12,514 bases of DNA from Helicobacteraceae bacterium (GTDB lineage Bacteria > Campylobacterota > Campylobacteria > Campylobacterales > Sulfurimonadaceae), in the NCBI GenBank assembly GCA_015489055.1, contig WFMO01000022.1, positions 1 to 12,514 on the forward strand. Direction: 5' to 3'. The notes beneath the pieces are model-generated. The model had not been told where the DNA came from. It searched no databases and was given only the letters and a program-made list of their open reading frames with translations. Positions 7,549 to 12,514 of this stretch are shown piece after piece. Position 1 is the stretch's first letter, and the number at the start of each line of letters is the position of its first letter. Made by a program: the position numbers and the translations under genes.

Positions 7549-7936
7549 TTATGTCCGTTACAATCATCTCGGTAGATTTAACAAAAGCCGTGACATTGTC
7601 ACCTATTTGCAAATCCATGTTTTGAACTGCTTTCATACTTATAATTGAATCTATATGGTGACTAAAAAACGATAATCTAAGTTGCGCTAAAAGGTCACCT
7701 TTTTGGATATCTTCTACCTTGCATGTAAATCTGTTTTGCAAACTTATCTCACCAACAAAATTTTTAGCTATACTTACCTCAGATTCTTTAAACAAAACGA
7801 CTACTTCATCATATTTACATATAGAATCTAAATCTATCGCAAAAGCAGTAAGAGCAACATCATCACAAAGCATATCTAGCTTTGTTAACATGTCTGAGTT
7901 TGAAACCGATGTTACAGTACATTTCAATCTGTTCAT
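7538..7936 (-). CDS. Stand-alone tandem-Mop (TOBE) molybdate-binding protein
   Basis: A soluble 132-residue protein made of two Mop/TOBE units (about 1-60 and 63-130). Each unit ends in the typical strand pattern: VVVLFKESEVSIAKN (45-59) and VTAFVKSTEMIV (115-126). LQNRF (66-70) takes the place of the SARNQ-type ligand loop. Mop domains assemble into oligomers that bind molybdate or tungstate, so cytoplasmic storage, buffering or delivery of the anion is likely. I chose ATG at 7936 because GAGGTGA (7938-7944) lies just upstream; the longer frame back to 7969 would overlap modA and has no such site. The gene sits 10 nt after modA and overlaps modB. Campylobacter carries a similar small gene at this place. 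The sequence is divergent, so the exact ligand is unproven. Confidence 0.8.
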   Translation of the reverse strand: MNRLKCTVTSVSNSDMLTKLDMLCDDVALTAFAIDLDSICKYDEVVVLFKESEVSIAKNFVGEISLQNRFTCKVEDIQKGDLLAQLRLSFFSHHIDSIISMKAVQNMDLQIGDNVTAFVKSTEMIVTDINDE

Positions 7937-7946
7937 ATCACCTCGT

Positions 7947-8696
7947 TTATTTAGGCAAAATATATCCAAACTGTTTGAATATACTCCTGGCCTGTTTACT
8001 GAATATAAAATGATAAAATTTCATAGTAGCTAATTTATTTGAAGTATCGGCGTATTTTAACACAACTACGCCCTGTCGCAAGAAATTGTATAGCGACGGA
8101 GCTATATCTATATAATGACCTTTATTTTTCATTTTCGGCGACATCACTACGGATTTGGCGGTTATGCCTAAATCTACAGATTTGGAATAAATATATTGAT
8201 TTGTTTGGGCTATACTGTCTGCATAAATAATTTTAGATTTTACATCAGTAAATATTTTGACATTTTTCATAGCATTCACAGCTTGCACACCATAAGGAGC
8301 GTTAGCGGGATTTGGTATCGCAACTGTCAGTATTGACGGATTTTTTAGAGTATCTATTTTATCTTTTAAACTGACTTTCTTAAGTGTCCAAAGCACAAGT
8401 GAGCCTTTTGCATAAACCTTCGGTTTTGTTATAGCTAAATTATGTTTATATAAATACATGGGATATTTCATATTTGCCGATAAAAAAAGATTAAACGGAG
8501 CGCCACTTTTTATCATAGCCGTTAATTTTCCAGATGAAGATACAACGCTTTGAACATAAATGCCCGTCTTTTTTGTAAATGCATGAGATAGCGCCTTCAT
8601 TGCGTACTGCGCATTCGCAGCAACTGCTACTGTAATCATTTTTGCAAAGCTGTTAACACTAAACAACAAAACTAAAATAAATATCATTTTTTTCAT
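7947..8696 (-). CDS. modA: Molybdate-binding periplasmic protein ModA
   Basis: Periplasmic substrate-binding protein that hands molybdate to ModB, 249 residues. Residues 1-18 are a signal peptide (MKKMIFILVLLFSVNSFA), without a lipobox. Family motifs are AVAANA (24-29), SSSGKL (53-58, oxyanion-binding serines), GAPFNLFLSAN (65-75), PNPANAPYG (128-136), and DLGITAKS (175-182). The AANAQ segment replaces the AASL seen in E. coli, where a serine contacts the oxyanion. ATG at 8696 is preferred because AAGGGA lies 5 nt upstream and a signal peptide follows directly. The frame extends to 8792 but would overlap the porin gene and bury the signal peptide. It follows the porin by 13 nt and precedes the Mop protein by 10 nt. 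Tungstate binding cannot be excluded. Confidence 0.93.
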   Translation of the reverse strand: MKKMIFILVLLFSVNSFAKMITVAVAANAQYAMKALSHAFTKKTGIYVQSVVSSSGKLTAMIKSGAPFNLFLSANMKYPMYLYKHNLAITKPKVYAKGSLVLWTLKKVSLKDKIDTLKNPSILTVAIPNPANAPYGVQAVNAMKNVKIFTDVKSKIIYADSIAQTNQYIYSKSVDLGITAKSVVMSPKMKNKGHYIDIAPSLYNFLRQGVVVLKYADTSNKLATMKFYHFIFSKQARSIFKQFGYILPK

Positions 8697-8709
8697 TTTT
8701 TCCCTTTTA

Positions 8710-10167
8710 CTAAAATAAATAATTAATGCCAAATCTATAATCACCATAAGATGGTGCAGATTTAATGTTGTCAAGCATATCACGGGTGCCACTTTTATAA
8801 CTTACATATTCCATTCTTAACTTTAAGTACAAATTTGGCACAGAGGCAAATGTTTTTGTCAAGTCTAACTCTATTGCGTTATGATCAGCCGGAGTTCCAG
8901 GTTTATTGTTATCAAAATCTTGTACAGCGTATCTGACAAAAGTATTGATACCTATTTGCTTAAAATTATAGCCAAGTCGTAACATATATGACGCTGTATT
9001 TGCATACCAGTTATACTGAGCCATGTTTCTTGTAAAACCACCGGTAGGGTAACCTCTCCAAGGAGCGATGATATCTGATTCATTTGCTATATATGTATAT
9101 CCTAATCGTCCTAAAAAGCCATTATGCCTTAAATCTAGTCTTGCACCGTAAAGTTTACCGTTTACACTTGTTGGATTTGTATAGCCTTTTGCATCATCTT
9201 TTAAATTTGCACCTCCTATCGCACCTGCACCCTCGTCAAATTGTTGCATATATCTAAAACCGGGTATAGCCGTGAAACCATTGGGCAGATGTATCTTATA
9301 ATATGCATCAAGCGTTATACTGCTAACTAATTTCGGTACAGAAGTATAGTTAAACATAAATCTTAAATTTCTAATTGATTTGTTATTTATCTGAGCAATA
9401 ATGAGTCTAGTTTTAATACCTTTTTGTGCTAATTTTGTCGTAGTTAGACCATGAGGCATACCGGCATCATCATTTTGTGTCCACTGAGAGTAAGCCGCCT
9501 TATTAGAATCATCATATGCCAGCACATCATGAAATGTTGTATGATCTCGCAATTTTTGCTTTGTAAAATAGGCTAGTTTAATTGTTGTTTTTGAGAAATG
9601 TTTTCCAATATAACTTATACCTTCAAAGGTGTTTGGTATCATTTTTGTATCATCAGATGCTGTTAATCTGCTTTCAAAAATTTGACGACCTATTTTAATA
9701 TCACTTTTAAATTGTTTATATTGAATATATGCTTGAGCCAATACGGTCATATTAAAATTACCCGAAGTTACAGCATTGTATCTACTAAGTGTTCCTCTGT
9801 CGCCTTTTAAATATTCTACTTCCGACTGATTAATATGCCAAGGATTTTGAGAAGTATAAAGTCCAGCAGTAGCCCCAAAACCTTTCAAATATGCCGTTTT
9901 ATATATTATACTACCGCCAATGCCTGTGGTCCATGTGCTCCTTCTTTTTTGTGTTTGAATTTGTGGTTTATTGATGAATGAATTTGTTCTAAATCTCCCA
10001 TAAAATATTCCATCGCTAAACATATCTAAAAAATTATCTACGTTAGGGGGTACAATTTTATAGACTAAAGTCATATTTCCTTTAAGAACCCTTTTAACTT
10101 TTGTAGCTGCATTAAGTGATAGCACAAATATAGCGATTGTCACCACACTTAGACCAATCTTTCCCAT
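8710..10167 (-). CDS. OprD-family outer-membrane porin at the head of the molybdate operon
   Basis: A 485-residue outer-membrane beta-barrel. Residues 1-20 are a signal peptide ending in SLNA. The body alternates short amphipathic strands rich in Tyr, Gly, Asn and Thr with polar loops, and the protein ends in NYLF with a terminal Phe, as outer-membrane barrels do. KIGRQ (158-162) and TKMIPNTFEG (174-183) match the GRQ and RxLPQTFEG elements of the OprD family, whose members form 18-strand channels for small solutes. It lies 13 nt before modA, so it should be on the same mRNA, and a ModE-type operator covers its ribosome binding site (AAGGAT at 10174-10179). The context suggests passage of molybdate or another small anion across the outer membrane. 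That substrate is inference. An ATG at 10172 is out of frame. Confidence 0.85.
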   Translation of the reverse strand: MGKIGLSVVTIAIFVLSLNAATKVKRVLKGNMTLVYKIVPPNVDNFLDMFSDGIFYGRFRTNSFINKPQIQTQKRRSTWTTGIGGSIIYKTAYLKGFGATAGLYTSQNPWHINQSEVEYLKGDRGTLSRYNAVTSGNFNMTVLAQAYIQYKQFKSDIKIGRQIFESRLTASDDTKMIPNTFEGISYIGKHFSKTTIKLAYFTKQKLRDHTTFHDVLAYDDSNKAAYSQWTQNDDAGMPHGLTTTKLAQKGIKTRLIIAQINNKSIRNLRFMFNYTSVPKLVSSITLDAYYKIHLPNGFTAIPGFRYMQQFDEGAGAIGGANLKDDAKGYTNPTSVNGKLYGARLDLRHNGFLGRLGYTYIANESDIIAPWRGYPTGGFTRNMAQYNWYANTASYMLRLGYNFKQIGINTFVRYAVQDFDNNKPGTPADHNAIELDLTKTFASVPNLYLKLRMEYVSYKSGTRDMLDNIKSAPSYGDYRFGINYLF

Positions 10168-10174
10168 CTCATAT

Positions 10175-10198
10175 CCTTATATATTAAGTTATATAACG
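10175..10198. promoter_or_regulatory. ModE-type operator in front of the porin-mod operon
   Basis: The plus strand reads CCTTATATA (10175-10183), six bases, then TATATAACG (10190-10198). Against the enterobacterial ModE operator as I recall it (CGnTATATA, N6, TATATAACG), one arm matches 9 of 9 and the other 8 of 9 with the right spacing. It lies 8 nt before the porin start, overlaps the AAGGAT ribosome binding site, and includes the TATATA stretches that could serve as -10 box. Molybdate-bound ModE sitting here would block transcription of the whole porin-modA-mop-modB-modC unit. modE itself is the next gene upstream. Confidence 0.75.
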
Positions 10199-10221
10199 CA
10201 TTGTACAAAAGGTATTCTTTA

Positions 10222-10244
10222 TTTAATATAAAAGTTATATAGCT
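10222..10244. promoter_or_regulatory. Weaker second ModE-like site across the modE stop codon
   Basis: TTTAATATA (10222-10230), five bases, then TATATAGCT (10236-10244). The right arm matches the alternative CGCTATATA half-site in 8 of 9 positions. The left arm is poor (6 of 9) and the spacer is one base short. Its centre is about 47 bp from the main operator, so cooperative or auxiliary binding is imaginable. AT-rich sequence produces such matches by chance, so confidence is low. Confidence 0.25.
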
Positions 10245-11014
10245 AAAATTACTTCAGAGGGTAAAAAAGTGGCATAAGCTGTATCGTTTTGTTTTAAGTC
10301 AAGACATTTTAAAAGCTCTAAAGACACGATGGACACTATATCGTTACCCTCATTTGAGCGCAATATAATTTCAGCAAATCTGTTGTCATTTTTTACACTA
10401 ACAACGATGCCTTTAAAAACATTTAATTGATTATCTTTTTGTTTTGTTTTAGATAGATTTACCCAACTACTTTTAATGAGCGCAAACACCTCAGAATCAA
10501 CATCAATATTCATAGCTTTTGCACTGGTGTGCGTTATAATAGAGTTGATTGTCTGACCTTTTCCTATATCTATCGTTACACTAAACTCTACAGATGAGCT
10601 TTGAATATGTTGTACGGTTCCGTAATATTGGTTTCTGGCACTTGTCTGAAGAGTTAAATGTTTTCTGGCATCAATGAGCTCAGCAAATGAATTGCTTTTA
10701 TTATCAAGTATAGTAAATAATTTAGCTTGCAGTCTCTCAAGTTCATTATATATATGTATATACTCCCGACCCTTGTCGGTTAAAACAGTTCCTCCTCCCC
10801 CTTTACCGCCGGTTATACGCTTAACTATGGGTTCATTGCTTAATGTGTTCATCTCATTAACAGCATCCCAAGCCGCTTTGTAGCTCATCTTCATCTCTTT
10901 TGCTGCTTTTGAGATTGATCCATATTTATCTATATATTGCAATAAAACAATACGACCTTTTCCAAAATACCCATGCTGTTCATTTTCAAACCATAAATTA
11001 CTTTTTATTTTCAT
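10235..11014 (-). CDS. modE: Molybdate-responsive transcriptional regulator ModE
   Basis: A 259-residue regulator, full length compared with E. coli ModE (262). The N-terminal winged helix-turn-helix (about 1-110) contains GRIVLLQYIDKYGSISKAAK and MSYKAAWDAVNEMN, then the wing GGKGGGGTVLTDKG (69-82). A dimerisation helix follows at 85-115. The C-terminal tandem Mop domain (120-259) holds TSARNQYYGTV (124-134), the SARN molybdate-binding loop, and a second unit starting NVFKGIVVSV. In the family, molybdate-bound dimers repress mod transport genes and can activate molybdoenzyme genes. The mod operon starts 67 nt downstream with a good operator. TATAAT ends 6 nt before the ATG and no Shine-Dalgarno is seen, so the mRNA may be leaderless. 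A separate promoter and readthrough into the operon are both possible. Confidence 0.95.
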   Translation of the reverse strand: MKIKSNLWFENEQHGYFGKGRIVLLQYIDKYGSISKAAKEMKMSYKAAWDAVNEMNTLSNEPIVKRITGGKGGGGTVLTDKGREYIHIYNELERLQAKLFTILDNKSNSFAELIDARKHLTLQTSARNQYYGTVQHIQSSSVEFSVTIDIGKGQTINSIITHTSAKAMNIDVDSEVFALIKSSWVNLSKTKQKDNQLNVFKGIVVSVKNDNRFAEIILRSNEGNDIVSIVSLELLKCLDLKQNDTAYATFLPSEVILAI

Positions 11015-11020
11015 AAATTA

Positions 11021-11026
11021 ATTATA
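11021..11026 (-). promoter_or_regulatory. Perfect -10 box of modE, implying a leaderless mRNA
   Basis: Read on the minus strand this is TATAAT, with only 6 nt (TAATTT) before the modE ATG. Transcription starting about 7 nt downstream would begin at or next to the A of the start codon. There is no AGGA-like site. CGTTGTATA directly upstream resembles one ModE half-site, but the partner half is missing. Confidence 0.4.
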
Positions 11027-11079
11027 ATATACAACGAGTTTATCTATACTGAAACTGCTTATAGTTTTTTACGACGCTC

Positions 11080-11097
11080 TTGATAATTATTTATCAA
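11080..11097. terminator. 7-bp hairpin between the LysR gene and modE (weak terminator or operator)
   Basis: TTGATAA (11080-11086) and TTATCAA (11091-11097) are a perfect inverted repeat around TTAT. It lies 16 nt past the stop of the LysR gene, so it could end that transcript, but no T-run follows directly on the minus strand. The sequence also resembles a Fur box (TGATAAT-N-ATTATCA) with one extra base. The 6-mer ACGACG flanks it on both sides (11071-11076, 11099-11104). Confidence 0.35.
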
Positions 11098-11113
11098 TAC
11101 GACGATGTGCAAC

Positions 11114-11998
11114 TTACCAATAATTGCCAAATGCCTCTTGCACATATGTCTTAAAAGTTTTAAAAAAGGTACTTTGATGCTTATTTTTGTTGTAAATAAG
11201 ATACAATATTCTATCCATCTTTACATTTTGCAACTGAACTTGAAACAATTGCTTGTCTTGTATCTCTGTGGAAACGGCAAATCTCGACAAACAGGATATC
11301 ATATCCGGATTATTCCGCAATAGTATCTTTGCTTCATCTAATTCGGCAAATTCCATAACAATATTCATATCCTTATAAATTGGTCCGAATGTTTCAAAAA
11401 AAAGCTTTCTTATACCAGAACCTTTTTCACGCATAAGCCACTTATACTGATATAATTGATCAATATAGTAAGAGTCTTGTGATAATGCCTTATTGCTTGT
11501 TACGATAATCAGCTCATCTTGAACCAATGGCTCTTTTATAATCTCAGGCTCGCTACAACTCATCTCTATAAATCCTATATCAACCTCACCATTTAGAACT
11601 TTTGTTATAATATTGAAAGAATTATCAATTATTTTATCTATACTACTGTCGCTATATGTCTGAAGAAAATCATAAACTATCTGTGGGGTTACGAAACTTC
11701 CTATCGTTTTACTTGATCCTATACGTAGCTTACCTGCCACTTTGTCCGTTTTAAAAATATGTTCTGCATCCACAAGAGATGAGAAATGTTTATATGTCTG
11801 CTCTTTAAATACCCTACCCCGCTCATTAAGTATTAATTTTTTACCAATTCTATCAAAAAGAGGCTCTCCCAAACTTGTTTCCAATGATTTTAAAGCCAAA
11901 GAGATAGCAGACTGACTCATAGATATTTTTTTAGATAACTGAGAGATATGCGGATCTTCACATAAATAATAAAATAATTCCAACTCTTTAAATGACAC
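11114..11998 (-). CDS. LysR-family transcriptional regulator
   Basis: A 294-residue LysR-type regulator of normal length. Residues 5-60 form the winged helix-turn-helix (ISQLSKKISMSQSAISLALKSLETSLGEPLFDR), followed by a linker helix. LRIGSSKTIGSFVTP (91-105) begins the periplasmic-binding-like effector domain. MREKGSGIR (189-197) is the usual effector-pocket loop. The start is GTG at 11998, with GGA 5 nt before it; the reading frame is closed by TGA nine bases upstream. The gene lies 99 nt before modE on the same strand and 333 nt after a soxA-like gene. The effector and targets cannot be read from the sequence. Sulfur-oxidation genes, molybdate genes or neither are all possible. A short upstream ORF overlaps its start codon. 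Confidence 0.92.
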   Translation of the reverse strand: MSFKELELFYYLCEDPHISQLSKKISMSQSAISLALKSLETSLGEPLFDRIGKKLILNERGRVFKEQTYKHFSSLVDAEHIFKTDKVAGKLRIGSSKTIGSFVTPQIVYDFLQTYSDSSIDKIIDNSFNIITKVLNGEVDIGFIEMSCSEPEIIKEPLVQDELIIVTSNKALSQDSYYIDQLYQYKWLMREKGSGIRKLFFETFGPIYKDMNIVMEFAELDEAKILLRNNPDMISCLSRFAVSTEIQDKQLFQVQLQNVKMDRILYLIYNKNKHQSTFFKTFKTYVQEAFGNYW

Positions 11999-12096
11999 TA
12001 CAATCCTTCATATAATAAATTTATAAACCAAATCGTTAAAATACGACTATATATTCTTAAAAACTCATTGTTTTTACAAAAGTTAATGATAAACAT
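11998..12096 (-). CDS. Candidate 32-residue leader peptide coupled to the LysR gene
   Basis: An ATG at 12096 has a strong ribosome binding site (AAGGA at 12104-12108, 7-nt spacing). It opens a 32-codon frame encoding MFIINFCKNNEF followed by a mostly hydrophobic tail with ILTIWFINLLY. Its TAG stop shares its G with the GTG start of the LysR gene, an arrangement typical of translational coupling. The start codon sits inside a perfect 14-bp palindrome (12089-12102). I do not recognise the peptide. It may act only by being translated, or be a small membrane peptide, or be chance. The better ribosome binding site and exact overlap argue against chance, but its codon use is that of plain AT-rich DNA. 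Confidence 0.4.
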   Translation of the reverse strand: MFIINFCKNNEFLRIYSRILTIWFINLLYEGL

Positions 12097-12331
12097 GTTT
12101 ATTTCCTTTTGGACTTTGGCACCAGCACATACAACATCTTAGATTAACTCTTTTAAATCATCTATTCAACGCTAATAACTACAACGATAGATATTCAAGA
12201 AGTTGCATAAAAAAGGAATCGCTAATCATTGTTTATAAACACAACACATCTTAAAACGCCAAACGAGTTTTAATATCTAATCCAATATCTATAAAGTTTA
12301 GCTAACATTTCAGTTATTCTTTATAGGATAA
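12097..12331. promoter_or_regulatory. Palindrome-rich spacer between the soxA-like gene and the LysR gene
   Basis: No convincing gene is seen here. Two perfect palindromes built from the same half-site are visible: ATAAACATGTTTAT (12089-12102, reaching into the leader ORF) and TGTTTATAAACA (12230-12241). In the first the half-sites TAAACA/TGTTTA point outward; in the second they point inward. CTATAAAG (12289-12296) and CTTTATAG (12319-12326), with TAAC/GTTA nested inside, form a hairpin just after the soxA stop and may end that transcript, though no T-run follows. AATATCTA occurs twice, 12 bp apart (12272, 12284). The LysR promoter should be here, but no clear -10 stands out. Confidence 0.4.
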
Positions 12332-12514
12332 TTATTTTCTAACACTTGGAGCATTAACTTTTATGCCATTTGACATATATGCCATAAAGTATTCCAAATC
12401 ACCCATCCATTTACTGTTTGGCTTATGTGGTACTTCGCCTTGAGCTTTATTACAGCCTACTAATTGTTTTTCCATCGTTCCGACATGTCCCCATTTTAAC
12501 CTATATACAGGAAA
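12332..12514 (-). CDS. soxA: SoxA-like sulfur-oxidation cytochrome c, C-terminal 60 residues; runs off the right edge
   Basis: The minus strand is open from the window edge to TAA at 12332-12334. The 60 residues begin FPVYRLKWGHVGTMEKQL and end SNGIKVNAPSVRK. They match the C-terminus of SoxA, the catalytic subunit of the periplasmic SoxAX cytochrome that attaches thiosulfate to the SoxYZ carrier. The recognisable elements are FPxYRLxW, a single Cys (fragment residue 21) where SoxA has its heme-ligating, persulfide-forming cysteine, a xLEYFMAYMSNG helix matching LExYLxxRxxG, and the terminal PxVR. The basic residues around the Cys in many SoxA proteins (RRxxxC...R) are partly lost here. Only the tail is visible, so heme number and paralogue cannot be judged. 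The next gene on this strand is a LysR regulator, not soxB. Confidence 0.75.
   Translation of the reverse strand, partial: FPVYRLKWGHVGTMEKQLVGCNKAQGEVPHKPNSKWMGDLEYFMAYMSNGIKVNAPSVRK

Noticed and set aside
7937..7969. Eleven-residue N-terminal extension of the Mop protein
   Set aside because: It overlaps modA and has no ribosome binding site, whereas GAGGTGA lies directly before the ATG at 7936.
8697..8792. N-terminal extension of ModA upstream of 8696
   Set aside because: It would overlap the porin gene by about 80 nt, place the signal peptide internally, and ignore the good AAGGGA site just before the ATG at 8696.
10674..10883. Plus-strand ORF inside modE, and similar ones inside htpG, modC and the mod operon
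   Set aside because: They lie opposite or out of frame with clear genes, lack ribosome binding sites, and show no recognisable domain.
12187..12291. AATATCTA direct repeats and an inverted AGATATT as operator array
   Set aside because: The units are short, AT-rich and unevenly spaced. Such matches are expected by chance in this spacer.
1..12514. CRISPR array, insertion sequence, phage or toxin-antitoxin genes
   Set aside because: No spaced direct repeats, transposase, integrase or terminal repeats are visible. Gene content and composition look like ordinary core chromosome.

Overview
The window is AT-rich and compact and most likely comes from a sulfur-oxidising member of the Campylobacterota (Sulfurimonas-like). 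The reasons are a short RecO of the epsilonproteobacterial type, an OprD-type porin, a modA-mop-modB-modC order like the one I recall from Campylobacter, and the tail of a SoxA-like thiosulfate-oxidation cytochrome at the right edge. The species cannot be fixed from the sequence alone.

Left part (1-4102): the first 643 residues of the glutamate synthase large subunit (gltB) run leftward off the window. recO is divergent from it. Just after recO is a roughly 150-nt unannotated stretch with a GC-rich closing helix that looks like a structured RNA gene (possibly 6S-like), followed by a near-perfect 32-nt inverted repeat. A membrane-anchored response-regulator protein comes next; its C-terminal HPt-like domain has lost the phosphorylatable histidine.

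Centre (4103-10234): the chaperone gene htpG converges with a leftward molybdate-uptake operon, and their stop codons touch. In transcription order the operon is an OprD-like porin, modA (periplasmic binding protein), a stand-alone tandem-Mop protein, modB (permease) and modC (ATPase), with gaps of 13 and 10 nt and overlaps of 11 and 4 nt. The porin has a strong ModE-type operator directly over its ribosome binding site, so a dedicated outer-membrane channel appears to be co-expressed with the inner-membrane molybdate transporter under molybdate control.

Right part (10235-12514): modE encodes the molybdate-responsive regulator, and its mRNA may be leaderless. Upstream of it on the same strand are a LysR-family regulator and a candidate 32-residue leader ORF whose stop codon overlaps the LysR GTG start. 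A palindrome-rich spacer and the last 60 codons of a soxA-like gene follow. Molybdenum uptake fits this lifestyle, because periplasmic nitrate reductase and the SoxCD sulfane dehydrogenase are molybdoenzymes; that link is inference.
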